From the NCBI RefSeq assembly GCF_034006335.1, contig NZ_JAWDIQ010000001.1: a DNA stretch of 64,000 bases; one strand, written 5' to 3'. Both the position numbers and the translations under genes were made by a program. Shown one piece after another: positions 46,431 to 56,557 of this stretch. Within the stretch, counting starts at the first letter, position 1, and each line of letters begins with the position of its first letter. The notes beneath the pieces were generated by a model. It worked only from the letters and a program-made list of their open reading frames with translations. It searched no databases and was not told the DNA's origin. The stretch is from Paracerasibacillus soli (GTDB lineage Bacteria; Bacillota; Bacilli; Bacillales; Amphibacillaceae).

Positions 46431-47567
46431 TTAATACGTTTCACCATGACGGATGATATTCACGTCAAAATTGTAATCTACGTTGATATTAGGGTACTTT
46501 GCACGCCATTGTTTATCAGTTAATTCACCTTTACGATATACTTTACGATATTCTGTACCAAAACCTAATGGATCGACATTTAGTTCTTTGAAATAAGTTA
46601 ATAGCCTTTTGTATCTTTGCTGAAGGCGCTTCTCAATTTCCTTTTCTATTAAATGCAATGTTTCGTTGTCGGATAGATCCAATTCCTCTAATATTTCCAA
46701 AAGCACTAACTTAGCTTTTAAATTAATTCTAAAGCGAAGTTGTTCCTTATCGATTACTTCGATATCCCCCTTGCTTTTTAAAATCATGAAAGATACGTAA
46801 AGTTTCTCACTATCCAGATTGCGATGTTTTATTTTATTTTTAAATGGTTCAGCAGGTATCGTAAACTCAATCATTACATCTTTTAGTTTATTATTAATTA
46901 AATTTATCATTGTTTTATTCTCAATTGGTATTTGACCAACAAATTTATCATTTTTTAGTAAACCGATATGTGTAATTTTTGGTATGCCACCTTCACTATC
47001 AAAGGAAAAGACAGGAAGGACGGGGTCAATTCCAACATCGTTTAATATTCGTGTAAACGATACAAGTGTAGTTTTTGGGAATAGTGATTCTTGATTTGAA
47101 TTTTGCTCAATAACACCATGTAAATATTGTCCGATATTTACGGAAATACCTTGGTATTGTAAATTAATAATATCCTTTGCCTTTTTATCACTTATTGCTA
47201 GGTAGAGCGTATCAGGTGTATTCGGATCGCGACTAATCATATCGATATATGGCGTTAGGCCTTGCTTGGCTAACTCTTTTTCATATAATTCAACTTGAAT
47301 TTTACCTTCATCTAATAAAAAATTTGTTTCATAGTTGGCGTTTACCATGGCACCTTTAAAAGTATGTCCTTTACCGGTGACAACTTTCGCTATTTCTTGT
47401 GATTGAGATTCAAATTGAAAAATAACTAATGAGGTTTCAATTTTATCATCTTCTGCTTTATCAGTACCTCTTGCGATAATCACACCTAAATCTTCTATTT
47501 GACGACTTTCAAGACATGCCGTGAGAAGTAATAATGTAGATAATAATGTTAGTTTAAGGAGTCTCAT
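46431..47567 (-). CDS. Ger(x)C family spore germination lipoprotein
   Basis: This is the C subunit of a germinant receptor. The N-terminus MRLLKLTLLSTLLLLTAC is a lipoprotein signal (LTAC). SRQIEDLGVIIARGTDK is the GerAC/GerKC start. The C-terminal third holds LRFRINLKAKLVLLEILEEL and the GFGTEYRKVYRKGELTDKQW block, both typical. The length of 378 residues is normal. ATG 47567 overlaps the gerB-like stop by 4 bases. The lipoprotein sits on the outer face of the spore inner membrane and is needed for receptor activity. Confidence 0.92.
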   Translation of the reverse strand: MRLLKLTLLSTLLLLTACLESRQIEDLGVIIARGTDKAEDDKIETSLVIFQFESQSQEIAKVVTGKGHTFKGAMVNANYETNFLLDEGKIQVELYEKELAKQGLTPYIDMISRDPNTPDTLYLAISDKKAKDIINLQYQGISVNIGQYLHGVIEQNSNQESLFPKTTLVSFTRILNDVGIDPVLPVFSFDSEGGIPKITHIGLLKNDKFVGQIPIENKTMINLINNKLKDVMIEFTIPAEPFKNKIKHRNLDSEKLYVSFMILKSKGDIEVIDKEQLRFRINLKAKLVLLEILEELDLSDNETLHLIEKEIEKRLQQRYKRLLTYFKELNVDPLGFGTEYRKVYRKGELTDKQWRAKYPNINVDYNFDVNIIRHGETY

Positions 47568-48667
47568 TTTTTGTTCCCCCTTATTTTATTTTTCAATAAA
47601 ACAATTGGTAATAATATAAAAGGATAGACGAAAATAAGCCAAAAGCCAATTTTTGCTACGTAATCGGTAACTTTTAAAATAATATAATCGTATTTCAAAA
47701 AGCTCACGATTAATAATAAGATGATAGAGACGCCATATACTGCCATTTTTAAATTGATTGCAAACACACGGTGTAATCCTTGACTAATCATCCACGTAAG
47801 AAGTACACAAGTTGGTAAGACAACCATCATCCAAAGCATAACGACGATAAAATCTAATCGTTCAGCAAATGGTAGGGAAACACTTTTAAATGCAGTTAAA
47901 AAAGGCCATTCAACGACAGTTACTCTTTTTAAACTAAAATAACCGATAATAATTACTGCTGATGCTAAAGTGATAATAGAAGAATATAGTACACCTAAGT
48001 AAGTCGGTAATTTTATATGCTTTTTATTATCAATAAAAGGATATATTAAAAGGATAAACTCAAAGCCAAGTAAGGTGTAAGTAGATTTTTGTGCCCCTTT
48101 TAATAATTTCTGGAAAGGAGGCTTGAAACATGGGAAGAAATGGTCCCACTCAATTCTCTGAATAGGATCATATAAAAATAATAACACCCCCTGCGTAAGA
48201 AAAAAGAAAATTACACATGTGCCAACAGTAGCTCGTAAACCGCCACTAACACTATAAACGATCAAAGTGATGATGAGTAACCCAATGATAAATGGGGACA
48301 ACGTTGGGTAAAGGAAAATATTGACAACTTCTAAATAGGTTAATAATACAGATATGATACTAAGCATAAAATAGGCGATATAAATGGAGCCTATTAATTT
48401 ACCTAGCCATTTTCCAAATATATCGATGTGAATGCCAAATATATCTGCATTTTTATACTGTTTTAAAATAAAAAACATGATGGTTAAATTGAGCATTATT
48501 GCTACAGTGGCGATTATAATTGATAGCCATGCATCTTGTTTTACTACTTGAAAGACGTAAGCTGGGCCTCCCAAAATTCCTACACCTAACTGAACCGTCG
48601 CCATGATAAAAAAAATGTAAGAGGCTCGAATGGTGGCATTTTTATTAACTGTAAGATTAACGTCCAA
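47564..48667 (-). CDS. GerAB/GerKB-type spore germination permease
   Basis: The B subunit of a germinant receptor is an APC-fold membrane protein that binds the germinant (amino acid or sugar). The 367-residue protein has ten membrane segments, with the family start ASYIFFIMATVQLGVGILGGPAYV near residue 15, and the VTVVEWPFLTAFKSVSLPFAERLDFIVVMLWM block near 265. The TTG at 48667 is 10 bases after the gerA-like stop, after GTGAGGG. No germinant can be predicted from sequence alone. It is intact. Confidence 0.92.
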   Translation of the reverse strand: MDVNLTVNKNATIRASYIFFIMATVQLGVGILGGPAYVFQVVKQDAWLSIIIATVAIMLNLTIMFFILKQYKNADIFGIHIDIFGKWLGKLIGSIYIAYFMLSIISVLLTYLEVVNIFLYPTLSPFIIGLLIITLIVYSVSGGLRATVGTCVIFFFLTQGVLLFLYDPIQRIEWDHFFPCFKPPFQKLLKGAQKSTYTLLGFEFILLIYPFIDNKKHIKLPTYLGVLYSSIITLASAVIIIGYFSLKRVTVVEWPFLTAFKSVSLPFAERLDFIVVMLWMMVVLPTCVLLTWMISQGLHRVFAINLKMAVYGVSIILLLIVSFLKYDYIILKVTDYVAKIGFWLIFVYPFILLPIVLLKNKIRGNKK

Positions 48668-48677
48668 ATTCCCTCAC

Positions 48678-50184
48678 CTACTCATCGACATCATGTTTTT
48701 CTTCTGCTTCTTTACTCCCATATCGAAACATAAATTTAGGTCGATATGATTTTGCACGTTTGCCATCAACGTTTGGTGGTGTACGATAAAACACTTTATT
48801 AAAATCACTTATTTGTAATGGATATAGCGGTGTCAAAAAGGGCGTCCCATTGACGTTAACCGGACGAGATGAATGACTAAAAAACATAACCCAAACATCA
48901 GTCCAACTAGGCCAAAAAATCCAGATAAGAGGATTAATGGAAAACGTACAATGCGAATGGTTGTGCCCATTAAGTAGTCTGGTGTTGTAAAAGAAGCCAA
49001 TGCACTCATTGCTACAACAATTATTAAAATATTACTCGTTAAACCAGCTTCAACAGCAGCCTGACCAATTACAATACCACCGACAATCCCCATTGTTTGT
49101 CCAACTTTTGTTGGAGTCTTGCCCCGGCTTCACGAAGAAACTCAATTAATAATTCTAAAATCAATGCTTCGATTAGCGGTGGAAATGGTACTGCGGCTCT
49201 TGATTGCCCAATTGAAACGAGTAATTCGACAGGTAATATGTTGGACTGATACGTAATAATAGCAACGTACAATGGCGTTACCACGATGGAAAAAAAGACA
49301 GCTATAAATCGTAATAGACGTAAAAATGTACCAGCTTGCCAACGCATATATAAATCTTCTGTAGATTCAAGAAGACTAAAAAAAGTTGTCGGCCCGGTAA
49401 ATCCTGTTGGGCTATTTTCTACAAGAACACCAACTTTACCTTTTGTAATTGCATATGTAAAACGGTCAGGTAATTCCGTAGTATCAAACTGTGGGAATAA
49501 GTTCAGTTGGTCATCCTCTATGTATTGAGTAAGAACAAAAGCATCTTCTATTTCACCAACGTCTAAGTCTTGTAATCGCTGCCGCATCGTATTTACATCA
49601 GCTTCATTCGCAATTGATTTCATATAAACGAGTCTAACTTCTCTTGGAACTGTTTTTCCAATGTGTAATTCTTCCATGACAAGATCTGTAGAGCGAATCC
49701 GCCAACGGACGATATTCATATTAGTATTAATAGACTCTGTAAATGCAATTTTAGGGCCAACTACGAGTGATTCAGTTTCAGCTTCAGCTAATCCTCTTTT
49801 TTCCTTTTCAAGTAGTAGATAAGTGATAGCTTCTGGATCATCTTCTACATATACAACTACGGTTCCATACGTAATCATTTCTAGAATATGTTCAAAAGAG
49901 TTCAATTTTTGGCTAGACTCAATCGGAATGTTATTTGCTATGGAATTTGCGGTCCAGCTCTCTTTCATTTGTAAAAGAGGTTGCAATAAAGACTGATCTA
50001 TTTTATCTGAATTCACCACAGTTGCAATAAAGAAAACTGCAATTTTTTTTCCTTGTTTTTCATATGTTGTAAAAGATAAATCATCCTTGTTCATTTCGAA
50101 ATGGGACTGTAATATTTTTTTTAATTCATCTATTTTAATTGGGAAAATTTCTTTGCCTTGTTTGGTTGCACGCCTTCTTATCAC
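48678..50184 (-). CDS. GerA/GerKA-type spore germination protein, frameshifted
   Basis: The A subunit has an N-terminal cytoplasmic domain and a membrane domain of about five helices; GerAA-type proteins form ion channels. EDAFVLTQYIEDDQLNLFPQ, GKVGVLVENSPTGFTGPTTFF and FPPLIEALILELLIEFLREAGARL are family blocks. Two breaks at about 49090 and 48855 split the C-terminal half: MGIVGGIVIGQAAVEAGLTS and LTPLYPLQISDFNKVFYRTP continue in other frames. The total is about 502 residues. GTG 50199 is possible, but GTG 50184 lies 8 bases after GGAGG and is preferred. It leads the A-B-C operon; a sigma-G promoter is expected upstream but was not identified. Confidence 0.9.
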
Positions 50185-50263
50185 AGTTGGAGCCTCCACA
50201 AAAAAGAATCATAATGGTAGTATGTGACAATGCGGGAAGAATATGTGTGGGAAATGAAGAAGG

Positions 50264-50297
50264 GGTAGACCCTTTTGGAATCTGCCCCCTCTAAACT
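50264..50297 (-). terminator. Palindrome-type terminator after the carbonic anhydrase gene
   Basis: AGGGGTAGA and TCTGCCCCCT form a stem just beyond the carbonic anhydrase stop (50298). It is a degenerate copy of the dispersed GGGGTCTGACCCC element. Confidence 0.5.
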
Positions 50298-50852
50298 TTA
50301 ATCTTGTCTTGTAACAACATCTACTTTTCCAGTGGCTGGATCAATGACAAGCCCATGAACTTTCACATAGCTCGGAAGCAATGGATGGTTTCGAATAATA
50401 TTTACACTTTGCATAACAGATTCTTCTACTGTTTCAAAGCCGTGAAATTCTTCGTGGAAATTGATACCGCCATTTTCTAATGTTTTAATTATTTGTTCGT
50501 CAATTCCTTTTTCTATCATCTTGTTTGTAAAACTTTTGGGGTCAATATGAGACATACCACAATCATGGTGACCGATTACAGTTACTTCCTCTGCTTGTAG
50601 CTCATAAATTGCAACAAGAATACTTTTTACCATTGTATCAAAAGGTTTCCGAATAATCGCCCCGGCATTTTTCAACATCTTAACATCGCCATTATGGATG
50701 TTTAATGCTCTAGGGAGAAGTTCCACTAAACGTGACTCCATACAGGTAAAAACGACCATTCGTTTGTTCGGGATACTGTCCGTTTTGTACGGCTCGTACT
50801 TTTTGTCGGCAACAAACTGTTTGTTAAAAGCTAGCATTTCATCTAAACGCAT
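50298..50852 (-). CDS. Beta-class carbonic anhydrase (YtiB-like) with Glu in the CxDxR motif
   Basis: Beta carbonic anhydrases interconvert CO2 and bicarbonate with a zinc bound by Cys-His-Cys. The 184-residue protein resembles B. subtilis YtiB. MVVFTCMESRLVELLP supplies the first Cys, KNAGAIIRKPFDTMVKS follows, and VIGHHDCGMSHID supplies the His and second Cys. The active-site dyad motif usually reads CxDxR; here it is CMESR, so the Asp is replaced by Glu (codon GAG). The Arg is kept. Activity may be altered. ATG 50852 follows AGGAGACG. It is monocistronic. Confidence 0.85.
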   Translation of the reverse strand: MRLDEMLAFNKQFVADKKYEPYKTDSIPNKRMVVFTCMESRLVELLPRALNIHNGDVKMLKNAGAIIRKPFDTMVKSILVAIYELQAEEVTVIGHHDCGMSHIDPKSFTNKMIEKGIDEQIIKTLENGGINFHEEFHGFETVEESVMQSVNIIRNHPLLPSYVKVHGLVIDPATGKVDVVTRQD

Positions 50853-51007
50853 TCATATCGTCTCCTACTAGTGTGAATTTTTATGTTTTATAAGTATAAC
50901 AGTTTTTCCAATCATAGGAAAAGCTTAAATAGCCTAATGGAATAGAGCATGTGTCATTACCAGAGATTGTGCGGTTACTATCGTTATACCTATTTGTTGG
51001 GAAGGTT

Positions 51008-51055
51008 ACTGACACAAGAGAACCGTCCCCATGTTTCACCCATGTTTCAGTGTTT
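51008..51055. repeat. REP-like half element (GAACCGTCCCC type)
   Basis: ACTGACACAAGAGAACCGTC followed by CCCATGTTTCACCCATG and TTTCAGT resembles the GGGGACGGTTCTC-type extragenic elements spread in many Firmicutes. No transposase is near. It precedes the bmrCD promoter by 15 bases. Confidence 0.35.
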
Positions 51056-51067
51056 CAAAAATAGTTG

Positions 51068-51096
51068 TTGACTTTTAAAATTTCAAATAATATAAT
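51068..51096 (+). promoter_or_regulatory. Strong sigma-A promoter of the bmrCD leader
   Basis: TTGACT (51068-51073) and a consensus TATAAT (51091-51096) are spaced by exactly 17 bases. The start point is near 51103, giving a leader of about 390 bases before bmrC. Confidence 0.8.
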
Positions 51097-51125
51097 TATC
51101 AATAATGAGTAGGAGAAGGGAGGTC

Positions 51126-51206
51126 ATGATGATGATGAAAGTGTTTAAGGATCAGGTATTTACTAACAATTCAATATTTATTGTGACCTCCTATCGGGTT
51201 TTTTAG
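51126..51206 (+). CDS. Leader peptide of the bmrCD-type operon
   Basis: After GGAGAAGGGAGG, four ATG codons in a row (51126, 51129, 51132, 51135) open a frame ending at TAG 51206; the third or fourth ATG is best spaced. It reads MMMMKVFKDQVFTNNSIFIV and then TSYRVF. The leader's ribosome site GGAGGTCA (51119-51126) is complementary to TGACCTCC (51184-51191) at its own 3' end, so translation would open this hairpin. B. subtilis bmrCD has a leader peptide, BmrB, in the same place, where ribosome stalling by antibiotics prevents early termination. Given the many indels here, the reading frame may be longer than shown. Confidence 0.6.
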   Translation: MMMMKVFKDQVFTNNSIFIVTSYRVF

Positions 51207-51284
51207 GTTTAATTTCTATACAGTTTATGGGTTCTGATTGTAACGATTGATGCAATGGAATACATTTAACAAAAGAGAAATGGT

Positions 51285-51361
51285 CACAGCTTGTCTGTGC
51301 TTTTTTTGTGAACATTTTTGTTTTTGTTTGATCGCATACGCATAGACGTGTGCTTTTTTTA
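51285..51361 (+). terminator. Two tandem terminators in the bmrCD leader (attenuator)
   Basis: T1 is CACAG/CTGTG (51285-51299) followed by TTTTTTT after one C. T2 is GCATACG (51334-51340) with CGTGTGC (51347-51353), one G-U pair, followed by seven T residues. Both lie between the leader peptide and bmrC, so transcription must pass them to reach the transporter. A third hairpin, AAACGAAT/ATTCGTTT, follows near 51368-51386. Confidence 0.65.
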
Positions 51362-51490
51362 TTTGATAAAAACGAATCATATTCGTTTGGGAGGAGTTAT
51401 GAACATGTAAAAAAGGGTTGATGACCTGCTTGTAATAGTTTGAAAAAGGTTAAATAAATTTTACCAATAGAGAGAAGAGAAGGTGAATGC

Positions 51491-53239
51491 ATGTTCCAAG
51501 TTTTTAAAAAGTTAGATTGGTTTTTTAAGCATTATTGGAAGCGATATTTATTTGCAATTATTGCATTAATCTGTGCAAGTACCTTAGCACTAATTCCACC
51601 GAAATTTGTTGGTTTTGTGATAGATCAGATTCAATTTGAAACATTAACGACGCGAATTTTAGTCATGCTTATATCAGCTTATGTTGTATTAGCGCTTATG
51701 CATTATATCATTTCCTTTTTATGGGATTATACATTGTTTGGTGGAGCGGTCATTTTAGAAAGATGGATTCGTAGTAAGTTAATGGGCCATTATTTGAAAA
51801 TGACGCCAACATTTTTTGGAAAGTTTAAAACAGGAGATCTAATGGCAAGGAGCACAAATGATCTAAAGGCAATCGCATTAACAGCTGGATTTGGTGTATT
51901 AACACTTGTTGATTCAAGTATTTTTATGCTAATGATTATTGCAGTGATGGGTTTTACAATTAGTTGGAAGTTAACACTCGCAGCGTTAATCCCGCTTCCT
52001 ATTATGGCGATTGTGATGAATAAGTATGGTGCGGCGATTCATGCTCGTTTTACAAAAGCACAGGCAGCTTTTGGTGATTTAAATAATGAAGTATTGGAGT
52101 CCATTCGTGGTGTACGCGTTATCCGTGCTTTTGTGCAGGAGAAACAAGATGAACAGCGATTTGCTCAGATGACAGAAGATGTTTATGAGAAAAATATGGC
52201 GGTTGCGAAAATCGATGCATTATTCGAGCCGACGATGAAAATTCTTGTAGGCATGTCCTATACGATTGGCTTAGGATACGGCGCTATGCTCGTATTTAAC
52301 AATATCATTACACTAGGTGAACTAGTTAGTTTTAACGTTTATTTAGGAATGCTCATTTGGCCGATGTTTGCTGTAGGAGAATTAATTAATATTTTACAGC
52401 GCGGAAATGCGTCATTAGATCGTGTTCATGAAATTCTCGACTATCAGCCAGATGTTAAAAGTCCAAAACAACCGAAACAATTAAAAACGGTTGACCAAAT
52501 AGATTTCAACCGCATTTCTTTTAAATATCCAACAAGTAGCATGATACGAATGGAAGACTTTTCGCTACAAGTTAAAAAAGGAGAAACAATTGGGATTGTA
52601 GGAAAAACTGGTGCGGGTAAGACGACACTATTTAAATTGATGCTACGACAATATCCGGGGATGGATGGTTCCATTTCATTTGGAAATGTGAACATTAATA
52701 ACCTGGATTTACAAAAATTACGGGAGTTTATAGGATATGTCCCTCAAGATCAAATATTATTTTCTAAAACAATACGTGAAAATATCCAGTTTGGAAAAGC
52801 TGATGCAACGGATGAAGAAATTTACCGTGTGATGGAATTAGCACACTTTTTAGATGACATGAAACAATTACCAAAAGGGCTTGATACACAAGTTGGTGAG
52901 AGCGGTGTCACTTTATCAGGGGGACAAAAACAACGGGTTGCATTGGCACGTGCGTTTATTAAGAAGCCAGAAATTTTAATCTTGGATGATTCGATGTCAG
53001 CGGTGGATGGAAAAACAGAATCAAAAATTTTGGAACATTTACGAAAGGAACGTAAAAATAAAACGACATTTATAGCTGCGCATCGGATGTCTGCTGTTAT
53101 GCATGCCGATCAAATAATTGTATTAGCGGATGGTAAAATTGTTGAACATGGTACCCACGATTCATTAGTGCAACAAGGTGGTTGGTATAAAGAACAATAC
53201 GAGTTACAACAGCTGCAGCATGAGGAGGGGATTTCCTAA
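51491..53239 (+). CDS. bmrC: Multidrug ABC exporter half-subunit BmrC-like (YheI)
   Basis: This 582-residue half-transporter has six membrane helices and a C-terminal ATPase. The ATPase has GKTGAGKTT, a Q loop (GYVPQDQILFSKTIREN), LSGGQKQRVALARA and Walker B ILILDDSMSAVD, in which the catalytic Glu is replaced by Asp. The degenerate site is typical of BmrC, the partner that pairs with a catalytically complete BmrD in an asymmetric heterodimer. ATG 51491 follows GAGAAGGTG, and its stop overlaps the bmrD start. The exporter removes dyes and drugs, and in B. subtilis it is induced by antibiotics that stop translation. It is intact. Confidence 0.9.
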   Translation: MFQVFKKLDWFFKHYWKRYLFAIIALICASTLALIPPKFVGFVIDQIQFETLTTRILVMLISAYVVLALMHYIISFLWDYTLFGGAVILERWIRSKLMGHYLKMTPTFFGKFKTGDLMARSTNDLKAIALTAGFGVLTLVDSSIFMLMIIAVMGFTISWKLTLAALIPLPIMAIVMNKYGAAIHARFTKAQAAFGDLNNEVLESIRGVRVIRAFVQEKQDEQRFAQMTEDVYEKNMAVAKIDALFEPTMKILVGMSYTIGLGYGAMLVFNNIITLGELVSFNVYLGMLIWPMFAVGELINILQRGNASLDRVHEILDYQPDVKSPKQPKQLKTVDQIDFNRISFKYPTSSMIRMEDFSLQVKKGETIGIVGKTGAGKTTLFKLMLRQYPGMDGSISFGNVNINNLDLQKLREFIGYVPQDQILFSKTIRENIQFGKADATDEEIYRVMELAHFLDDMKQLPKGLDTQVGESGVTLSGGQKQRVALARAFIKKPEILILDDSMSAVDGKTESKILEHLRKERKNKTTFIAAHRMSAVMHADQIIVLADGKIVEHGTHDSLVQQGGWYKEQYELQQLQHEEGIS

Positions 53240-55263
53240 TGAAAGGGTCAACAGAAAAAAGATTGTTTCAATATGCGCTGAAATTTAAACGCGGGATCAT
53301 GATTGGAATTATTTGTTTAATGATTGCAACAACGTTAGAACTTGCAGGTCCGTTAATTGCCAAAAAGGTAATTGATGAGCATATTGTTGGCATTGAAGGT
53401 ATTTGGCAAGAGGTTCCGGAAGAGATAGATCGTTACACTGTATCATATCAAGGTAGCTTTTATAAGCGTGCAGATAGAGTAAAAGAAGATGAAGAGAAAT
53501 TAGGAACAGCAACATTACTTCAAGTTGGAAAAAGTTATTACTTTGTAAATGATGATGTACCACTAAAAGGGAAACGATCAGTTCAAAACGGCATGATATC
53601 GATAGTAACATCTGATACAAGGGCTACGTTTCAAGCTGTTAAGATGGACCTAAAGGAATTATATCCGTTTTTTCAACAGAACAACGCCCAATTCTCTTAC
53701 TATTAGGACTGTATGTTTTGCTCCTAATAATCGCTGGAGTTTTCCAATTTTATCAAACTTTTAGCTTACAAAAAGCTTCAAATCAAATTGTTAAAAAGAT
53801 GCGGAATGATATATTTTCCCATACACATACAGTACCAATTAATTATTTTGTAGATCAACCTGCTGGAAGAATAGTTGCACGAGTTACCAATGATACAGAA
53901 GCAATCCGCGACTTATATGAACGGGTTCTATCTATTATCATTACAAGTGCTATCTATATGCTAGGGATTTTCGTTGCACTATTTATTTTAGACGCAAAAT
54001 TAGCGGCATTTTGCTTATTAGTTATTCCACTTATTTTAGGATGGATGAAAGTATATAAATATTTCGGTTCAAAATATAATAAAGTCATTCGTGCTACAGT
54101 TAGTGAAATTAATGGGAATATAAATGAAGCAATTCAAGGAATGCCGATTATTCAAGCATTTCGTCGTGAAAAGAAAACAAATGACGATTTTGAAGTATTA
54201 AATAAACGTCATTTTACGTATCAAAGAAAATTAATTAAACTGAGTGCATTAACATCTTATAATCTCGTTACATTTTTTAGAAATATGACATTTGTTGTTT
54301 TCATTTGGTATTTTGGTTCGCAGTCTTTGGAACCTAGTGGAATTATTTCAATCGGTATGCTTTATGCATTTGTCGATTATTTAACGAGACTTTTTGAACC
54401 GGTGACAGATATTGTGAATCAACTACCATTACTTGAACAGGCGCGTGTAGCAGGTGGAGAGTGTTTGAGTTAATGGATCATGAAGGGGAAGAAATGAATC
54501 ATACGTTGATTCCACGATATAATGGGGCACTAGCTTTTCAAAATGTGACATTTTCATATAATAATGAAGATATTGTACTAAAAAATATAACGTTTCAAGT
54601 AGAAGCTGGACAGACGGCAGCATTTGTCGGTCATACTGGTTCTGGTAAAAGTTCGATTATGAATTTGCTTTTTCGCTTTTATGATCCGCAATATGGAACG
54701 ATTACGATTGATGGGCAAGATACTTTAGGTTGGTCACGCCAACAAGTAAGAAGTCATATGGGAATTGTTTTACAAGATCCGTTTTTATTTTCCGGAACAA
54801 TCATTTCGAATGTGACAATGAATGATTCTAAGATATCTCGTGAACAAGCAATTCATGCATTAAAGGCTGTTGGAGCTGAGCGTTTTATTGAAAAACTTCC
54901 CCATTCCTTTGATGAACCAGTGACAGAAGGTGGAACGACTTTTTCACTAGGAGAAAGACAACTCATATCTTTTGCGCGTGCATTAGCTTTTGACCCTGCA
55001 ATTCTAATATTGGATGAAGCAACCGCAAATATCGATACAGAAACAGAAAGTATAATCCAAAGTGCATTAGACGTGTTGAAAAAGGGACGAACGACACTCG
55101 TTATCGCACATCGATTATCTACGATTCAGCAAGCAGACACGATTTTTGTGTTGGAACATGGTAAAATCAAAGAAAGTGGAAATCATGAACATTTATTATC
55201 GCAAAGGGAATTTATTATCAAATGTATCAAATGCAGCTAGGGAAGACAGCACACGTTAGTTAA
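53239..55263 (+). CDS. bmrD: Multidrug ABC exporter half-subunit BmrD-like (YheH), frameshifted
   Basis: The partner of BmrC. The N-terminal membrane domain contains an extra extracytoplasmic insert of about 100 residues (from EGIWQEVPEEIDRYTVSYQG), which is characteristic of BmrD. The ATPase shows GHTGSGKSS, the signature as FSLGERQLISFARAL (not LSGGQ) and a full Walker B with ILILDEATANID. Breaks lie at about 53690, 54465 and 55210: pieces read LLLGLYVLLLIIAGVFQFYQ, RVFELMDHEGEEMNHTLIP and GIYYQMYQMQLGKTAHVS, ending at TAA 55263. The total is about 674 residues, the length of B. subtilis YheH. The catalytic Glu here complements the degenerate site of BmrC. Confidence 0.9.
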
Positions 55264-55286
55264 ATTGATAAAGTGTGGTGACATAG

Positions 55287-56092
55287 GTGAGCGAAGATAG
55301 AGACATAATAGATGAAGATTTGTTTGAAGACATTGATGAAGAAGAAATGTATGAACTTCTTCAACAAGCAAAAAGGAAATTGAAGCCAAACAGCAAGAAG
55401 GAAAGCCAAAACGTCCATTTCCCAAATGGGCATTTTGGCTCATTTCATTTGCAATGTTTCTTCAAGTGATTGCACTGTTACCTCAAACGTTATCTATACC
55501 GGCCATTGACTTTTTAACGACATCTGCGAAGCTTTCGAAACAAGAAATCATTCAATCGCATAAACAAGCAGTTGTCGTGATTGAAACAGATGAAAGTAGA
55601 GGGACGGGATTTTCCATAACAGAAGATGGAAAAATCATAACGAATGCGCATGTCGTTAAAAGTAATGAACGCGTAACAGTTGCTTTTCCAGAACATGGTT
55701 TATTTATGGCTGATGTCATTGTATCTTATCCGGACATTGATTTAGCAGTTCTACAAGTGGAAAAGGGCTCCGCGCTACCTACATTGGAGTTAGCGGAAGA
55801 GACGTTATTCGTTGAAGGAGAACAAATCCAATTTATCGGTAATCCTTTGAGGTTTCAGGGGATTGCCAATGAAGGATCAATTTTGGGATATACAAAGCTT
55901 CGAGATTGGAAAGAACCTGTGTTAATGATCCAAGCGCCGGTTTATCGAGGGAATAGTGGGAGCCCAATATTTAATAAAGCGGGGCAAGTTATCGGTGTTA
56001 TTTTTGCAACTTTGGATCATGAATCATATGGAAAGGTTGGATTATTTATCCCAATTGATTATTATTATAAAAAAATAAAAGAAGGGGTCTGA
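55287..56092 (+). CDS. Membrane-anchored trypsin-like serine protease, frameshifted
   Basis: An acidic cytoplasmic N-terminus (SEDRDIIDEDLFEDIDEEEM) is followed by one membrane helix (WAFWLISFAMFLQVIALLPQ) and an extracytoplasmic trypsin-like domain. The catalytic triad is visible: His in ITNAHVVKSNE, Asp in YPDIDLAVLQV and Ser in YRGNSGSPIFNKAG. There is no PDZ domain, so it is shorter than HtrA (about 268 residues). A break at about 55377 joins the acidic start to EIEAKQQEGKPKRPFPKW. GTG 55287 is the start. It may clear damaged envelope proteins; the substrate is unknown. It follows bmrD by 24 bases. Confidence 0.85.
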
Positions 56093-56121
56093 CCCCGTCG
56101 TTTGGGGGGTCAGACCCTTTT
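56085..56121 (+). terminator. Terminator made of two GGGGTCTGACCCC palindromes
   Basis: AGGGGTCTGACCCC (56086-56099) is followed by GGGGGGTCAGACCCTTTT. The copies can pair with each other or fold alone, and a T-run follows. It lies at the very stop codon of the protease gene. Confidence 0.7.
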
Positions 56122-56151
56122 GTTTCATTTTCTTTGTTTCAAGTTGTAGCG

Positions 56152-56391
56152 CTACATTTTTACGGCACTGTCAGATATTGTGTTTTTCATTGCATGGTCA
56201 ATATAATACAGTAAATTATCATGGGATTGGATGATTGTCGATTCATCTAATGAAAAGTTAAAGGAGTGTAAAAAGTGTTGGATCTTTTTTGATAAAATAT
56301 CGTCTTTTGTGCGTACCATTAATACAAGTAAGTCGTCCCATTGCCCCCACATCGTATAATATAAGGCTTTGTCGTAATCTGGAATATCCAT
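56152..56391 (-). CDS. YhdB-like protein
   Basis: This 79-residue protein begins MDIPDYDKALYYTMWGQWDD and has LLVLMVRTKDDILSKKIQHF, which fits the YhdB family of Bacillus (short, cytoplasmic, unknown function). The C-terminal half is helical and ends in ISDSAVKM. ATG 56391 follows AAGGAGGGG, a strong ribosome site. It is a single gene convergent with the protease. Recognition is from memory of the YhdB pattern. Confidence 0.65.
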   Translation of the reverse strand: MDIPDYDKALYYTMWGQWDDLLVLMVRTKDDILSKKIQHFLHSFNFSLDESTIIQSHDNLLYYIDHAMKNTISDSAVKM

Positions 56392-56557
56392 CTTTATCCC
56401 CTCCTTAAAAGTGAAGCTACCTTTAGCTTTCCCCTAGTATATATATATTTACAAAAACAAAATTGGTGTGTTTGCCATTTAAAGGCTTACGCAAAAAAGA
56501 ATATTGTTTTTAAAACACCCCATACTAATGAACAAACGGGCAAAGGAGGAATTAATT

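Noticed and set aside
53239..55263. LSGGQ signature missing in BmrD taken as loss of function
   Set aside because: The FSLGERQL form at this place is usual for BmrD-type subunits of asymmetric exporters, and the Walker motifs are intact.
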